Origin: an uncultured Oscillospiraceae bacterium
Lineage (GTDB): Bacteria; Bacillota; Clostridia; Oscillospirales; Oscillospiraceae
Assembly (NCBI GenBank): GCA_934646005.1
Contig: CAKUED010000004.1
Location: 77,151-141,150, forward strand
Length of the DNA: 64,000 nucleotides
Direction: 5' to 3'
The translations under genes were made by a program, and so were the position numbers. The notes under the pieces are model-generated. The model saw only the letters and a list, made by a program, of their open reading frames with translations. It did no database searches and was not told the origin of the DNA. Position 1 is the first letter of the stretch; every line of letters starts with the position of its first letter. This document shows, in pieces, positions 38,421 through 47,288 of the stretch.

Positions 38421-39440
38421 TTACCGCCTTTCCGCGCTGATCGCCACGGCGTGGCAGATCGCTGGGATCGTCTCGCCCTGCCAGGTCGAGGTCGGGGACA
38501 TGAGCGCCCCGGTCGCGCAAAACAGAAGATTTTTGAGCTTGCCCTGCGTAAGCTGCGAGAGCAAGTATCCGCACAGCACGCTTGCGCTGCATCCGCAGCC
38601 CGAGCCGCCCGCGTGCACGTCCTGCGTTTGCAGGTCGTAGATGAGCGTGCCGCAGTCGTTATACACACCGCCGAGGTTCACGCCGTCGCGCGCGAACAGG
38701 TCCGTCACGATCTGCTTGCCGAGCTGCCCGAGGTCGCCGGTGACGATGAGGTCGTAATCCTTCGGTGCGCAGCCGAGATCGTCAAAATGTGCGCGGAGCG
38801 TGGCATACGCGGCGGGCGCCATCGCCGCGCCCATGTTGTTTGCGTCCTTGATGCCCCAGTCCGTGACCGCGCCGACGGTCGCGGCGCGCACGAACGGTCC
38901 GTGCGGCGCGTTTTGCCCCACGATGCAGCAGCCCGCGCCTGTGACGGTCCACTGCGCCGTGGGCGTGCGCTGCCCGCCGTAGCCCAGCGGAAAGCGGTAC
39001 TGCCGCTCCGCCGAGGCAAAATGGGACGATGTGAGCGCCGCTGCGCGGCGCGCGTAGCCCGCGTTCACCGCCGCCGCGGCGAGCAGCAGCGACTCCGCCA
39101 TCGTGGAGCACGCGCCGTACAGCCCGACGTAGGGGATGCCCGTGGGGCGCAGCGCGAACGCCGAGCCGATGCACTGGTTGAGCAGGTCGCCGCCGAAGAG
39201 CACGTCAATGTCGCCGTATTGGAGCTCGATTTTGCGCCGTGCGGTGTCGAGCGCCAGTTCCTGCATTTTGCTCTCGGCTTTTTCCCACGATTTCTGTCCG
39301 AATTTCGTATCAGTGTTCAGGCGGTCAAAATAGCTCGCCAGCGGACCTTCGGATTCCTTTTTGCCGCCGATGGCGGCGCTGGACAGGATCGCCGGCTGCT
39401 GCTCGAAGACGATGCTCTGCCGCCGCTTGTGAAACTGCAT
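38421..39440 (-). CDS. spoVAD: Stage V sporulation protein AD
   Basis: A 339-residue soluble protein with a thiolase-like fold that binds dipicolinic acid and docks on the SpoVA membrane channel. GLYGACSTMAESLLLAAAAVNAGYARRAAALTSSHFASAERQYRFPL and DLGQLGKQIVTDLF are family hallmarks. I use the ATG at 39440 (MQFHKRRQS) because AAAGGA is ten bases upstream; a GTG at 39449 is too close to it. spoVAC, normally the preceding gene, is absent: the next upstream gene is an unrelated 96-residue protein. Confidence 0.94.
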   Translation of the reverse strand: MQFHKRRQSIVFEQQPAILSSAAIGGKKESEGPLASYFDRLNTDTKFGQKSWEKAESKMQELALDTARRKIELQYGDIDVLFGGDLLNQCIGSAFALRPTGIPYVGLYGACSTMAESLLLAAAAVNAGYARRAAALTSSHFASAERQYRFPLGYGGQRTPTAQWTVTGAGCCIVGQNAPHGPFVRAATVGAVTDWGIKDANNMGAAMAPAAYATLRAHFDDLGCAPKDYDLIVTGDLGQLGKQIVTDLFARDGVNLGGVYNDCGTLIYDLQTQDVHAGGSGCGCSASVLCGYLLSQLTQGKLKNLLFCATGALMSPTSTWQGETIPAICHAVAISAERR

Positions 39441-39555
39441 GGTCTGCACATCCTTTCACAGACAGTATGTGTCAAAATGCAAAAAAATAACCGCGGACGT
39501 GACCGCCCGCGGCAAGGAGCGCGCTTACGCGTGCTCAGAGAAAAGGAATGGAAAA

Positions 39556-39588
39556 TGAAAAAGAAGTCGCACAGGTATTCTGTGCGGC
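39556..39588 (-). terminator. Terminator of the ireB operon (minus strand)
   Basis: Stem 39566-39574 with 39580-39588 is followed on the minus strand by TTCTTTTTC. It separates the upstream 96-residue gene from spoVAD, so spoVAD should start from its own promoter in the ~115 bp between; I could not assign that promoter. Confidence 0.65.
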
Positions 39589-39618
39589 TTCCGATTTTCT
39601 TATACGTCCTGCAAAAAA

Positions 39619-39909
39619 TTATTTTGCAGCCAGCGCGCGCTGAAGCCACACGCAGCCGACGTCCAGCGCGGTGTAGAATCCGTCTTTGACGCTCTTCTTC
39701 AGAATGCGATCCTTCGCGCGGACATTGGGGTCGGTGAGCTGAAGCTCCACAGAGACCTTCGTCGCCACGTCCACGTCCTGGCGCTTTTCGCTTTCGAGAA
39801 TTTGCAGCATGACGATGTGCGAATCTGCCATCGAGCCGTAGTAGATCATGTTATCCTTGCGCATCAGCGGGCGACCCTTATAGGTCAGAACGCTTTTTTC
39901 TTCTGCCAT
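39619..39909 (-). CDS. Conserved 96-residue protein of unknown function
   Basis: Starts MAEEKSVLTYKGRPLMRKDN at 39909 with AAGGAGG upstream. The protein is soluble, mixed alpha/beta, with the segments IYYGSMADSHIVMLQILES and VSVELQLTDPN and the end DVGCVWLQRALAAK. I recall similar small proteins in other clostridia but know no function. It lies downstream of ireB on the same strand, 77 bp away, with a hairpin between them (39941-39967). Confidence 0.75.
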   Translation of the reverse strand: MAEEKSVLTYKGRPLMRKDNMIYYGSMADSHIVMLQILESEKRQDVDVATKVSVELQLTDPNVRAKDRILKKSVKDGFYTALDVGCVWLQRALAAK

Positions 39910-39940
39910 AGTATCCTCCTTCGATTTTTGAAACACCGAA

Positions 39941-39967
39941 ACAGGCGGCTGATTCTGAGCCGCCTGT
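39941..39967 (-). other. Hairpin between ireB and the 96-residue gene
   Basis: A 10-bp perfect stem (39941-39950 with 39958-39967). On the minus strand the following bases are TTTCGGTGTTTC, a poor T tract, so partial termination is the most one could claim. Confidence 0.45.
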
Positions 39968-39986
39968 GTTCGGATCGTGCTTTGGT

Positions 39987-40232
39987 TCAATCAAACAAGT
40001 AGTGCTTTACCAGTTCCTGCAACAATTCGTCGCGGTCGATCTTGCAGATGAGGCTGCGGGCGTTGTTGTAGTTGGTGATGTAGGTCGGGTCTTCCGAAAG
40101 CAGGTAACCGACGATCTGGTTGATCGGGTTGTACCCTTTTTCGCTGAGCGAGCTGTATACGGAGTTCAGGATCGCTTTCATCTCACCCGCCGGATCATCC
40201 GGCACAACAAATTTGATCGTATTCTTATCCAT
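39987..40232 (-). CDS. ireB: IreB family regulatory phosphoprotein (UPF0297)
   Basis: An 81-residue protein close to the usual ~85-90. [53 protein letters not shown] is the family pattern almost throughout. In Enterococcus, IreB is phosphorylated by the PASTA kinase IreK on N-terminal threonines and modulates cell-wall stress tolerance; Thr5 is the only N-terminal Thr here. GGGAGGT precedes the ATG. It heads a short minus-strand operon with its own promoter. Unlike in many Firmicutes, ruvX is not adjacent. Confidence 0.93.
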   Translation of the reverse strand: MDKNTIKFVVPDDPAGEMKAILNSVYSSLSEKGYNPINQIVGYLLSEDPTYITNYNNARSLICKIDRDELLQELVKHYLFD

Positions 40233-40265
40233 GACGGTTACCTCCCTCGTCCATTTGTTGCCCCT

Positions 40266-40294
40266 ATCATAATATATATTTTGCCGCTTGTAAA
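40266..40294 (-). promoter_or_regulatory. Promoter of ireB
   Basis: On the minus strand, TTTACA (40294-40289), 17 bp and TATGAT (40271-40266), 33 bp upstream of the ireB ATG. Confidence 0.7.
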
Positions 40295-40368
40295 TGACCT
40301 GAACATTTCATTTGTGTTACAAAAACAAGATATAGTATGACAGGCGGGAGGAAACGCTATACCTCGCC

Positions 40369-42753
40369 TCAGCGCAGGAGCGCGCCGAGCTCCTTCTGAA
40401 GCGCGTCGAGGATGCGCTGGACCGTGCCGGTGGAGTCGTCGTCGGTCAGCGTACGGTCGTCCGCGCGCAGCTCCAGACTGAACGCGACGCTCTTCTTGCT
40501 CTCGGCAATGCCCGTGCCGCGATAAATATCAAAGAGCTCGATCCTGCGCAGGAGACTGCCGCCCGCCTTGCGGATGCACGCTTCGAGCTGTCCGATGGTG
40601 ATGCCTTCGTCGCACACCAGCGCGAGGTCGCGCGTGACGGCGGGGAAGCGGGGCAGCGGGTGGAACACATGATCCTCCGCCTGCGAGGCAAGCAGCAGGT
40701 CAAAGTCCAGCTCCGCGCAGTAGACCTCCGCGCCGATGCCGTAGCGCTCGGCAACGAGCGGGTGGATCTGACCGATCACGCCGGCGTCCTTGCCGCCGAT
40801 GAGAATGCGCGCGCAGCGGCCGGGATGATATGCCGCGTTGTCGGTCAGTGCCTCATAGCTCGCGGGCTGGATGTTGAGCTTGTGCAGCAGCGCATCGACC
40901 TCGCCCTTGAGCTTGAAGAACGTCTCGCCAGCGCCGTATGCGCCGAAAATGAGGCGCTTATTTTCGAACGGCAGCTTTTCGCCCGCCTGCGGCAGGTAAA
41001 TTCTGCCCAGCTCGTAGAGCTTGACGTCGCGGTTCTTGTGCGCGAAGTTGCGCGCGAGAATGTCGAGCATACTCGGCAGGATCACGGTGCGCATGATGGA
41101 CGTATCCTCGCCGAGAGGGTTGATGATGGAGATGGCATTGCGAAGCGGAGAATCCGCCGGGATGCCGACGGCGTCAAAGCTGGCGGGGGAGACGAACGAG
41201 TAGGTGATGATCTCATCAAAGCCGAGGCTGCGCGCCATGGCGCACGCCGCGTTTTCGAGCTGCGCTTCCTCGCTGTAGCCGCCGCGCGTGGTCGCGCCGC
41301 GCATGAGCGTGGTGGGGATGTTGTTGTAGCCGTAGTAGCGCGCGACCTCTTCGGCGATGTCCGCCATGCAGCGAAGGTCGGGACGCCACGAGGGTACCTG
41401 GATGAGACCGTCCTTGACCTCGATCTCCTCGCGGCGCAGATAGTTGATCATGTCCGCGCGGGAAATATCCGTGCCGAGCAGAGCGTTGATCTTGTCCTCC
41501 TCCAGCGGGAGGGTGACGGGCTGCGGGACATAGTTGATGACGTCGATGATGCCGTCCAGCACCTCGCCCGCGCCGAGCAGCTCCACGAGCTCGCACGCGC
41601 GGTTCACGGCGGGGACGGTCAGCATCGGGTCGATGTCCTTCTCAAATTTCGCGGACGCGTCGGTGCGCATACCGAGCGCCAGCGCCGTCTTGCGGATGGA
41701 CGCGCCGAGGAAGTTGGCGGACTCGAACACCACGTCCACCGTGTCCGCCACGATCTCACTGTTTTCGCCGCCCATGATGCCCGCCAGACCCACGGGCTTT
41801 TCCTCGTCTGCGATCACGAGCATATCCGGCTGCAAATTGCGGACGTTGCCGTCGAGCGTGGTGAGCGTTTTATCCTCGCCCGCGCGGCGCACGACGATCT
41901 TACCGCCGTTTACATAGCGGTAGTCAAAGGCGTGCATCGGCTGACCGTATTCGACCATCACATAGTTCGTGATGTCCACGATGTTGTTGATGGGGCGGAT
42001 GCCCGCCGAGCGCAGGCGCTGGCGCATCCACTTGGGGCTGGGTGCGATCCTGACATTGCGCACCATGCGGGCAGAATACCGCAGGCACAGATCGTCCGCC
42101 TGCACATCCACGTCCAGAAGCTCCGGCAGGCTGCCTTCGCCGCCGCCCTTCACGACCGGCTCATGGTGGCGCATGGGTACGTTGAACGCCGCCGCCGTCT
42201 CACGCGCAAGACCCAGCAGCGAGTAGCAGTCGGGACGGTTGTTCGTGATCTCAAATTCCACGATGGAGTCGTCGTTGCCGATGACCTCGTTGATGTCCTG
42301 ACCGATCGTGCAGTCTTCATCGTTTAAGATCCAGATACCGTCGGCATACGCCCCGGGCACGTCGTTCTGCGTAAGACCCAGCTCCGCGAACGAGCAGAGC
42401 ATCCCGTTGGAGTCCACGCCGCGCAGCTTGCCGGCTTTGATATGCACGCCGCCGGGGAGCAGGGAGTCGTCCAGCGCCGCGGGCACAAGGTCGCCCTCGT
42501 GCACATTCTGCGCGCCGGTCACGATCTGCACGGGCGCGCCGCTTCCGACGTCCACCATGCATACCCACATATGGTCGGAGTTCTCGTGCCGCTGCATCGT
42601 GAGCACCTTGCCCACGACGACATTCTGAATGTCCGTGTCCATCCGGGTGACGGTCTCGACCTTCTGACCGGCGATGGTCATAATTTCATCGTATTCGCGG
42701 TCGGTCGCCTGAATATCTACAAATTCCTTCAGCCATTTTCTCGAAATATTCAT
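40369..42753 (-). CDS. pheT: Phenylalanyl-tRNA synthetase beta subunit
   Basis: A 794-residue beta chain of the bacterial alpha2-beta2 PheRS. Domain order is normal: an EMAP/tRNA-binding OB fold at residues ~40-150 (VVGKVLTMQRHENSDHMWVC), the B3/B4 editing domain with NNRPDCYSLLGLARE, the B5 domain, the synthetase-like core and the C-terminal ferredoxin-fold anticodon-binding domain (FPAVTRDLALVCDE). It lies 15 bp after pheS and is the last gene of the T-box-controlled operon. Confidence 0.97.
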   Translation of the reverse strand: MNISRKWLKEFVDIQATDREYDEIMTIAGQKVETVTRMDTDIQNVVVGKVLTMQRHENSDHMWVCMVDVGSGAPVQIVTGAQNVHEGDLVPAALDDSLLPGGVHIKAGKLRGVDSNGMLCSFAELGLTQNDVPGAYADGIWILNDEDCTIGQDINEVIGNDDSIVEFEITNNRPDCYSLLGLARETAAAFNVPMRHHEPVVKGGGEGSLPELLDVDVQADDLCLRYSARMVRNVRIAPSPKWMRQRLRSAGIRPINNIVDITNYVMVEYGQPMHAFDYRYVNGGKIVVRRAGEDKTLTTLDGNVRNLQPDMLVIADEEKPVGLAGIMGGENSEIVADTVDVVFESANFLGASIRKTALALGMRTDASAKFEKDIDPMLTVPAVNRACELVELLGAGEVLDGIIDVINYVPQPVTLPLEEDKINALLGTDISRADMINYLRREEIEVKDGLIQVPSWRPDLRCMADIAEEVARYYGYNNIPTTLMRGATTRGGYSEEAQLENAACAMARSLGFDEIITYSFVSPASFDAVGIPADSPLRNAISIINPLGEDTSIMRTVILPSMLDILARNFAHKNRDVKLYELGRIYLPQAGEKLPFENKRLIFGAYGAGETFFKLKGEVDALLHKLNIQPASYEALTDNAAYHPGRCARILIGGKDAGVIGQIHPLVAERYGIGAEVYCAELDFDLLLASQAEDHVFHPLPRFPAVTRDLALVCDEGITIGQLEACIRKAGGSLLRRIELFDIYRGTGIAESKKSVAFSLELRADDRTLTDDDSTGTVQRILDALQKELGALLR

Positions 42754-42768
42754 GCCAGCACCCTCCTA

Positions 42769-43797
42769 TCAGAACTGTTCCAGGAAACGGACGTCGTTTT
42801 CAAAGATCATGCGCAGGTCGCCGATCTGGAAGCGGCGCATTGCCATGCGCTCCAGACCGATGCCGAAGGCAAAGCCTGAGTAAATTTCCGGGTCGATGCC
42901 GCAGCCCGCGAGCACCTTGGGATGGACCATGCCCGCGCCCAGCAGCTCGATCCAGCCCTCGCCCTTGCAGGTGGGGCAGCCCGCGCCGCGGCACTTGAAG
43001 CACTGCACGTCTACCTCGCAGCTCGGCTCGGTGAACGGGAAGTGGTGCGGGCGGAAGCGGATGACGGAATCCTCGCCGTACATCGCCTTGATGAGCGTCT
43101 CGAGCGTGCCCTTGAGGTCCGCCATCGTCACGCCCTTGTCGATGACCAGACCCTCGATCTGGTGGAACATCGGCGAGTGCGTTGCGTCTACCTCGTCCTT
43201 GCGGTACACGCGGCCCGGCGCAAGAATGCGGATGGGCGGATTTTTGATGCGCTCCATCGCGCGGATCTGCATCGGGCTCGTCTGCGTGCGAAGCAGGACC
43301 TCTTCATCGTCGGTGATGTAGAAGGTGTCGCTGCGGTCGCGCGACGGGTGATTTTCCGCGATGTTGAGGCGTGTGAAGTTGTAGTCGGCAAGTTCCACCT
43401 CCGGGCCGTCGAGAATCTCAAAGCCCATGGAGATGAACAGCTCCTTCGCCTCGTCCAGCGCGATGTTCATCGGGTGGCGGTGACCCAGCCGCACGGGGTC
43501 GCCGGGGATGGTCACGTCCACCGCCTCGGCGCGGAGCTTTGCCTCCAGCGCCTTTTCCTTGAGGCTGGCGCGCGTTTTTTCAAGCTGATCCTCGATGGCG
43601 GCGCGCACGTTGTTCGCGACCTGACCCATCACCGGGCGCTCCTCCGCGGAGAGCTTGCCCATCATCTTGAGCACGCCCGTCAGCTCGCCCTTTTTGCCAA
43701 GGAAGCGGACGCGCAGCGCGTCCAGCTCGTCGGCGCTTTTGACCGCGCCGAGCGCATCGAGCGCTTCCTGACGGATCTTTTCAAGCTGCTGTTTCAT
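42769..43797 (-). CDS. pheS: Phenylalanyl-tRNA synthetase alpha subunit
   Basis: A 342-residue catalytic subunit. The N-terminal coiled coil (MKQQLEKIRQEALDALG...RFLGKKGELT) binds tRNA. The class II catalytic core includes HPMNIALDEAKELFISMGF, DTFYITDDEEVLLRTQTSPMQ (motif 2 region), and motif 3 GFAFGIGLERMAMRRF. The ATG at 43797 follows AAAGGAG; a longer frame runs into the repeat element upstream. Expression is under a phenylalanine T-box located ~310 bp upstream, beyond an inserted repeat. Confidence 0.97.
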   Translation of the reverse strand: MKQQLEKIRQEALDALGAVKSADELDALRVRFLGKKGELTGVLKMMGKLSAEERPVMGQVANNVRAAIEDQLEKTRASLKEKALEAKLRAEAVDVTIPGDPVRLGHRHPMNIALDEAKELFISMGFEILDGPEVELADYNFTRLNIAENHPSRDRSDTFYITDDEEVLLRTQTSPMQIRAMERIKNPPIRILAPGRVYRKDEVDATHSPMFHQIEGLVIDKGVTMADLKGTLETLIKAMYGEDSVIRFRPHHFPFTEPSCEVDVQCFKCRGAGCPTCKGEGWIELLGAGMVHPKVLAGCGIDPEIYSGFAFGIGLERMAMRRFQIGDLRMIFENDVRFLEQF

Positions 43798-43826
43798 ATC
43801 ACTGCATTCTCCTTTGTGAAATGTTT

Positions 43827-44098
43827 GCGTCAGTTGACAAGGGCACACGCGGTTTTTCGCGGGGCAAAACAACGCCTGGCTGCGTTATCCTCGTTGGTGG
43901 GCGACAGCCCACCTGCCTCGTCTGCCTTGCCAGCCGCCGTTTATCCTCCGCGAAAAACTCCGAAGGACTTGCCGGCACGGCTGGGGCGTTGCCTGCAAGG
44001 CAGAGGACGCAGGCTTGCTGGCGCAAGTCAAGGACGATAACGCCGCAGGCGGCGTTCCAGCCGCGCCCGCAAGCGTGTGTGCTCTTGTCAACTGACGC
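43827..44098. repeat. 272-bp MITE-like palindromic element in the pheS leader
   Basis: The ends are inverted repeats: the left begins GCGTCAGTTGACAAG at 43827, and the right ends in its exact complement at 44098, with similarity continuing for ~25 bp. Inner segments also pair imperfectly (CTGCGTTATCCTC near 43882 with the complement of GATAACGCCGCAG near 44037), so the whole unit can fold as a long hairpin. There is no open reading frame of note. It lies between the T-box terminator and the pheS ribosome site, so it is transcribed in the pheS leader. No clear target-site duplication is visible. Confidence 0.75.
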
Positions 44099-44106
44099 TT
44101 ATCTGC

Positions 44107-44345
44107 AAAAAAAGTAGCCTTTCGTCCACAAAAGGGGACGAAAGACCATGCTTCCGCGGTACCACCCGCATTTCGCCTTACGGCGCGCTCATGCCTGTAA
44201 CGGAGACCTCCGGCACGCCCTACTCACATCAGCATTTCAGGCGGCTGCTCACGGGGGAAGGCCCTCAGCCCGCAGCAAGCGGATCACAGCATCCCGCTCT
44301 CTCTTTGGCTGCGCTTCGGCGTTTGGACGGCCCGGTCATCGCATT
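44107..44345 (-). promoter_or_regulatory. T-box riboswitch, tRNA-Phe (specifier UUC)
   Basis: Read on the minus strand, the T-box core GGGTGGTACCGCGG spans 44167-44154, and a terminator (stem 44136-44144 with 44119-44127, then seven T at 44113-44107) follows. The candidate specifier codon TTC is the complement of 44257-44259 and is six bases before GAGC, as in the other two T-boxes here. AGAGAG elements of Stem I lie near 44310. It senses uncharged tRNA-Phe to control pheS-pheT. Confidence 0.92.
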
Positions 44346-44360
44346 TATCATATCGCCGTC

Positions 44361-44389
44361 ATTCTAACACACACAAATCCGTTTTACAA
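44361..44389 (-). promoter_or_regulatory. Promoter of the pheS T-box leader
   Basis: Minus strand TTGTAA (44389-44384), 17 bp and TAGAAT (44366-44361). It is divergent from, and eight bases from, the nnrD promoter. Confidence 0.75.
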
Positions 44390-44397
44390 GAATAAAA

Positions 44398-44426
44398 TTG
44401 ACTGTTTTCCCGCTGCGCGGTATAAT
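44398..44426 (+). promoter_or_regulatory. Promoter of nnrD
   Basis: TTGACT (44398-44403), 17-bp spacer and consensus TATAAT (44421-44426). The transcription start should fall near 44433, giving a leader of about 24 bases to the ATG at 44457. Confidence 0.85.
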
Positions 44427-44456
44427 ATGGGCAAACTGGACGGGGAGGGCATGAGC

Positions 44457-45326
44457 ATGAAGCATCCGCTTTGGCTGGCGCAGCGGACGAACGCGGCATT
44501 CGTGCGCGAGCTGCTGCCGGTGCGCCCGCGCAATTCGCACAAGGGCGACTACGGAAGCGTGCTGCTGCTGTGCGGCTCGACCGGGCTCACGGGCGCGGCG
44601 GTGCTTGCGGCGCAGGCGGCGTCGCGCACGGGCAGCGGACTGGTGTTTCTCGGCGTGCCGGAGGCGGTGTATCCCATCTGCGCGGCGCAGTGCCGCAGCC
44701 AGATCGTGTTCCCGCTGCCGTGTGACGGCGAGGGCAGGCTCTTGCTTGCGGCGCTGGGCGAGATCGAGCGGCGGCTTCCGCGCATGGACGCCCTGCTGCT
44801 CGGACCGGGGCTTGGGCGCGGCGGCGAGCTGCCCGCGCTCGTGCGGGCGCTGCTCACGCGCTGCCGTGTGCCGATGGTGCTGGATGCCGATGGTCTAAAC
44901 GCGCTGGACGGGCATATAGATGTTCTGCGTGGAAGCTCCTGTCCGCTCGTCCTCACGCCGCATGACGGCGAATTTCTGCGTCTGGGCGGCGATCCGCTGG
45001 CGGCGGACCGTGTGCGCGAGGCGCGGGAGATGGCTCGGCGCGGCAAGTGCATCGTTCTGCTCAAGGGAAATCGCACCATCATCACCGACGGCGCTGCCGT
45101 CTACCGCAACACGACGGGCAACCCCGGGCTTGCCTGCGGCGGCAGCGGCGACGTGCTGGCGGGTATCCTCGTCTCGCTGCTGGGGCAGCGCGTCATGCCG
45201 TTGGAGGCGGCGGCGGGCGCGGCGTGGATCCACGGCGCGGCGGGCGATGCGTGTGCCGAACGGCTGGGCGAGTACGGCATGATCCCGGAGGATTTGCTTC
45301 AGGAGATCCCACGACTTTTAAGATGA
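44457..45326 (+). CDS. nnrD: ADP-dependent (S)-NAD(P)H-hydrate dehydratase
   Basis: A 289-residue ribokinase-fold enzyme that repairs damaged NADHX/NADPHX. NSHKGDYGSVLLLCGSTGLTGAAVLAA is the family opening, DALLLGPGLGR and LDADGLNAL are substrate/ADP sites, and CGGSGDVLAGIL is the catalytic glycine-rich motif with Asp. Only the dehydratase domain is present; the NnrE epimerase half, often fused at the N-terminus, is missing and must be encoded elsewhere. I use the ATG at 44457 since GGGGAGGG is eight bases upstream; another ATG at 44451 is too close to it. Confidence 0.93.
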   Translation: MKHPLWLAQRTNAAFVRELLPVRPRNSHKGDYGSVLLLCGSTGLTGAAVLAAQAASRTGSGLVFLGVPEAVYPICAAQCRSQIVFPLPCDGEGRLLLAALGEIERRLPRMDALLLGPGLGRGGELPALVRALLTRCRVPMVLDADGLNALDGHIDVLRGSSCPLVLTPHDGEFLRLGGDPLAADRVREAREMARRGKCIVLLKGNRTIITDGAAVYRNTTGNPGLACGGSGDVLAGILVSLLGQRVMPLEAAAGAAWIHGAAGDACAERLGEYGMIPEDLLQEIPRLLR

Positions 45327-45338
45327 GCGGGTGATCTT

Positions 45339-45929
45339 TTGCGCCGCAGGCGGGGACGGATTTTTTGGATCGCGGTTTGTATTTTGATGCTGGCAGGCTG
45401 CCGCGCGTCCGGCGGGGCGATGCAGCAGGCGCTTCAGCTCCGCACGGAGCTGTTACAGGCGGGCGGCTGCCGCTACGCCGCTGACGTTTCAGTCAGCTAC
45501 GACGACGTGCGCTTTGACTTTTTACTGGACTGTGTGTGCGGCGCGGACGGCGCGGCGCGCATGACCATCCGTGCGCCGCAGACGCTTGTAGGCATCGCCG
45601 CCGAGCTGGCGGCAGGCAGCGCGCGGGTGGAATTTGAGGATACCGCCGTCGCCTTCGGGCTGATGGCGGACGGCAACCTTGCGCCCATGCAGCTCCCGCA
45701 GCTATTTGTACAGGCGCTCTGCGCCGATTATATCAGCTCTGCCGGGCAGGAAGGCGACGCGGTGCGCGTGACGTACCTGCACGGCTATGATGACGATGAA
45801 CTGACGGTGGACGTCTGGCTCTCCGGCGCACTGTTGCCGGAATACGCGGAGGTGTCGTATCAGGGGCAGATGCTCGCCGCCATGACCATCACGGACTTTA
45901 CGCCGGGCGACCCGGCAAATTTGGAATGA
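45339..45929 (+). CDS. Putative lipoprotein of unknown function
   Basis: A 196-residue exported protein. An Arg-rich start (MRRRRGR) and hydrophobic segment lead to the lipobox MLAGC at residues 17-21. The mature part is beta-rich with alternating polar strands (ADVSVSYDDVRFDFLLDCV, then ARMTIRAP, ARVEFEDTAVAF), a pattern reminiscent of LolA/LppX-type half-barrels, though no family signature is clear. The start is a TTG at 45339, preceded by GGGTGATC. It lies between nnrD and alr with short gaps, so it is probably in their operon. Confidence 0.6.
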   Translation: MRRRRGRIFWIAVCILMLAGCRASGGAMQQALQLRTELLQAGGCRYAADVSVSYDDVRFDFLLDCVCGADGAARMTIRAPQTLVGIAAELAAGSARVEFEDTAVAFGLMADGNLAPMQLPQLFVQALCADYISSAGQEGDAVRVTYLHGYDDDELTVDVWLSGALLPEYAEVSYQGQMLAAMTITDFTPGDPANLE

Positions 45930-45936
45930 GGCAGCT

Positions 45937-47115
45937 ATGAAAACTCTCAAGCGGACCTGGGCGGAAATTTCGCTCGACAATCTGGAACACAACTATCGCG
46001 CCCTGCGCGCGCGCACCCCGCAGGGATGCAAATTTCTGGGCGTTATCAAGGCGGACGCCTACGGTCACGGCGCAGTGCCGGTGAGCGGTACGCTCTCAGA
46101 GCTCGGCTGCGAGTACCTCGCGGTATCGAACCTGGAGGAGGCGGTGCAGCTCCGCCGCGGCGGTATCCGCACGCCGATCCTGATTTTGGGCTATACGCCG
46201 CCCGAATACGCCGACACGATGGTCTTTATGGACCTGACGCAGGAAATTCACTCCCTCGACTACGCCCGCGCGCTCGAGGAGCGCCTGCGCGGGACGAATT
46301 ATATCCTGAACGTCCACCTCAAGCTCGACACCGGCATGGGGCGCATCGGCTTCCTTGCCTACGGCGAGCACAGCGAGCTGCCGCAGCTTGCAGCGTTTTC
46401 GCAGCTCACGCACCTGCGTGCGGAGGGCGTTTTTACGCACTTCAGCGCGGCGGACAGCCGCCGGGAGGACGACGAGCGCTATACCGCGCTGCAATATGCG
46501 CGCTTTACTAGCGCGCTGGCGGAGCTGGATGGCTGCGGCATCCGTCCCGCGCTGCGCCACTGCGCAAACTCCGCCGTGACCATCCTGCACCCGGAGTTCA
46601 GCCTGGACATGGTGCGCGGCGGCATCGCGCTCTACGGCTGCGCGCCGGATGTGGACTGTGAGGGTCTGCTGGACCTGCGCCCGGTGATGACGCTGCGCAC
46701 GACCATCGCGCAAATTCGGGACGTTGCCGCCGGAACGCCCATCAGCTACGGCAGGACGTTCACCGCGCCGCGCGACCTGCGTATGGCGGTGCTGCCGATC
46801 GGCTATGCCGACGGGCTCTCGCGCGGACTGTCCGGCAAGGTCAGCTTCCGCCTGCACGGGCAGGATGTGCCGGTCATCGGACGTATCTGCATGGATATGT
46901 GCATGGTTGACATAACTAGTGTGCCGGATGCGAAGGTCGGCGACGAGCTGACGCTCTTCGGCTATGACGAGGATGGCGCTCGCGTGCCCGTGGAGCGCCT
47001 CGCCGAGGCATCGGGCACGATCAGCTATGAGATTTTGTGCACGCTTTCCAAACGCATCGCGCGGCTGTATTACTCTGGCGGCAGACAGTCGGAGATTCTA
47101 CAATATATCGTTTAA
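45937..47115 (+). CDS. alr: Alanine racemase
   Basis: A 392-residue fold type III PLP enzyme that makes D-alanine for peptidoglycan. The PLP lysine is Lys38 in VIKADAYGHG, and the second catalytic residue is Tyr271 in ISYGRTF. RICMDMCMVD near residue 330 completes the active site. Size is normal. The arrangement nnrD - lipoprotein - alr - mazF is a known clostridial/bacillar neighbourhood. Confidence 0.96.
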   Translation: MKTLKRTWAEISLDNLEHNYRALRARTPQGCKFLGVIKADAYGHGAVPVSGTLSELGCEYLAVSNLEEAVQLRRGGIRTPILILGYTPPEYADTMVFMDLTQEIHSLDYARALEERLRGTNYILNVHLKLDTGMGRIGFLAYGEHSELPQLAAFSQLTHLRAEGVFTHFSAADSRREDDERYTALQYARFTSALAELDGCGIRPALRHCANSAVTILHPEFSLDMVRGGIALYGCAPDVDCEGLLDLRPVMTLRTTIAQIRDVAAGTPISYGRTFTAPRDLRMAVLPIGYADGLSRGLSGKVSFRLHGQDVPVIGRICMDMCMVDITSVPDAKVGDELTLFGYDEDGARVPVERLAEASGTISYEILCTLSKRIARLYYSGGRQSEILQYIV

Positions 47116-47121
47116 GGATGT

Positions 47122-47152
47122 CCTGCCGGAACGCCATGCGCGTTTCGGCAGG
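47122..47152 (+). terminator. Hairpin after alr, probable weak terminator
   Basis: A 12-bp stem with one G-T pair (47122-47133 with 47141-47152) is followed by TTTCGC. The T tract is short. A TATAAT at 47199-47204, with a weak TTTGCG 16 bp upstream, could start a separate mazF transcript. Confidence 0.5.
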
Positions 47153-47288
47153 TTTCGCATAGAATGGTTTGAGAGCTTTGCGGGCTGATGATGAACAGTA
47201 TAATTTCAGCCGCCGCGTGGGAGAATACAGGTAGTTCCGTTGAGAGCGTTCTTGACGGCGCGCTATTTTTCCGCGGAGTGTGAAGCGA

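Noticed and set aside
43827..44098. Short open frames inside the palindromic element read as a transposase remnant
   Set aside because: The frames are short, differ on both strands and contain no DDE or HUH motif. The element looks non-autonomous.
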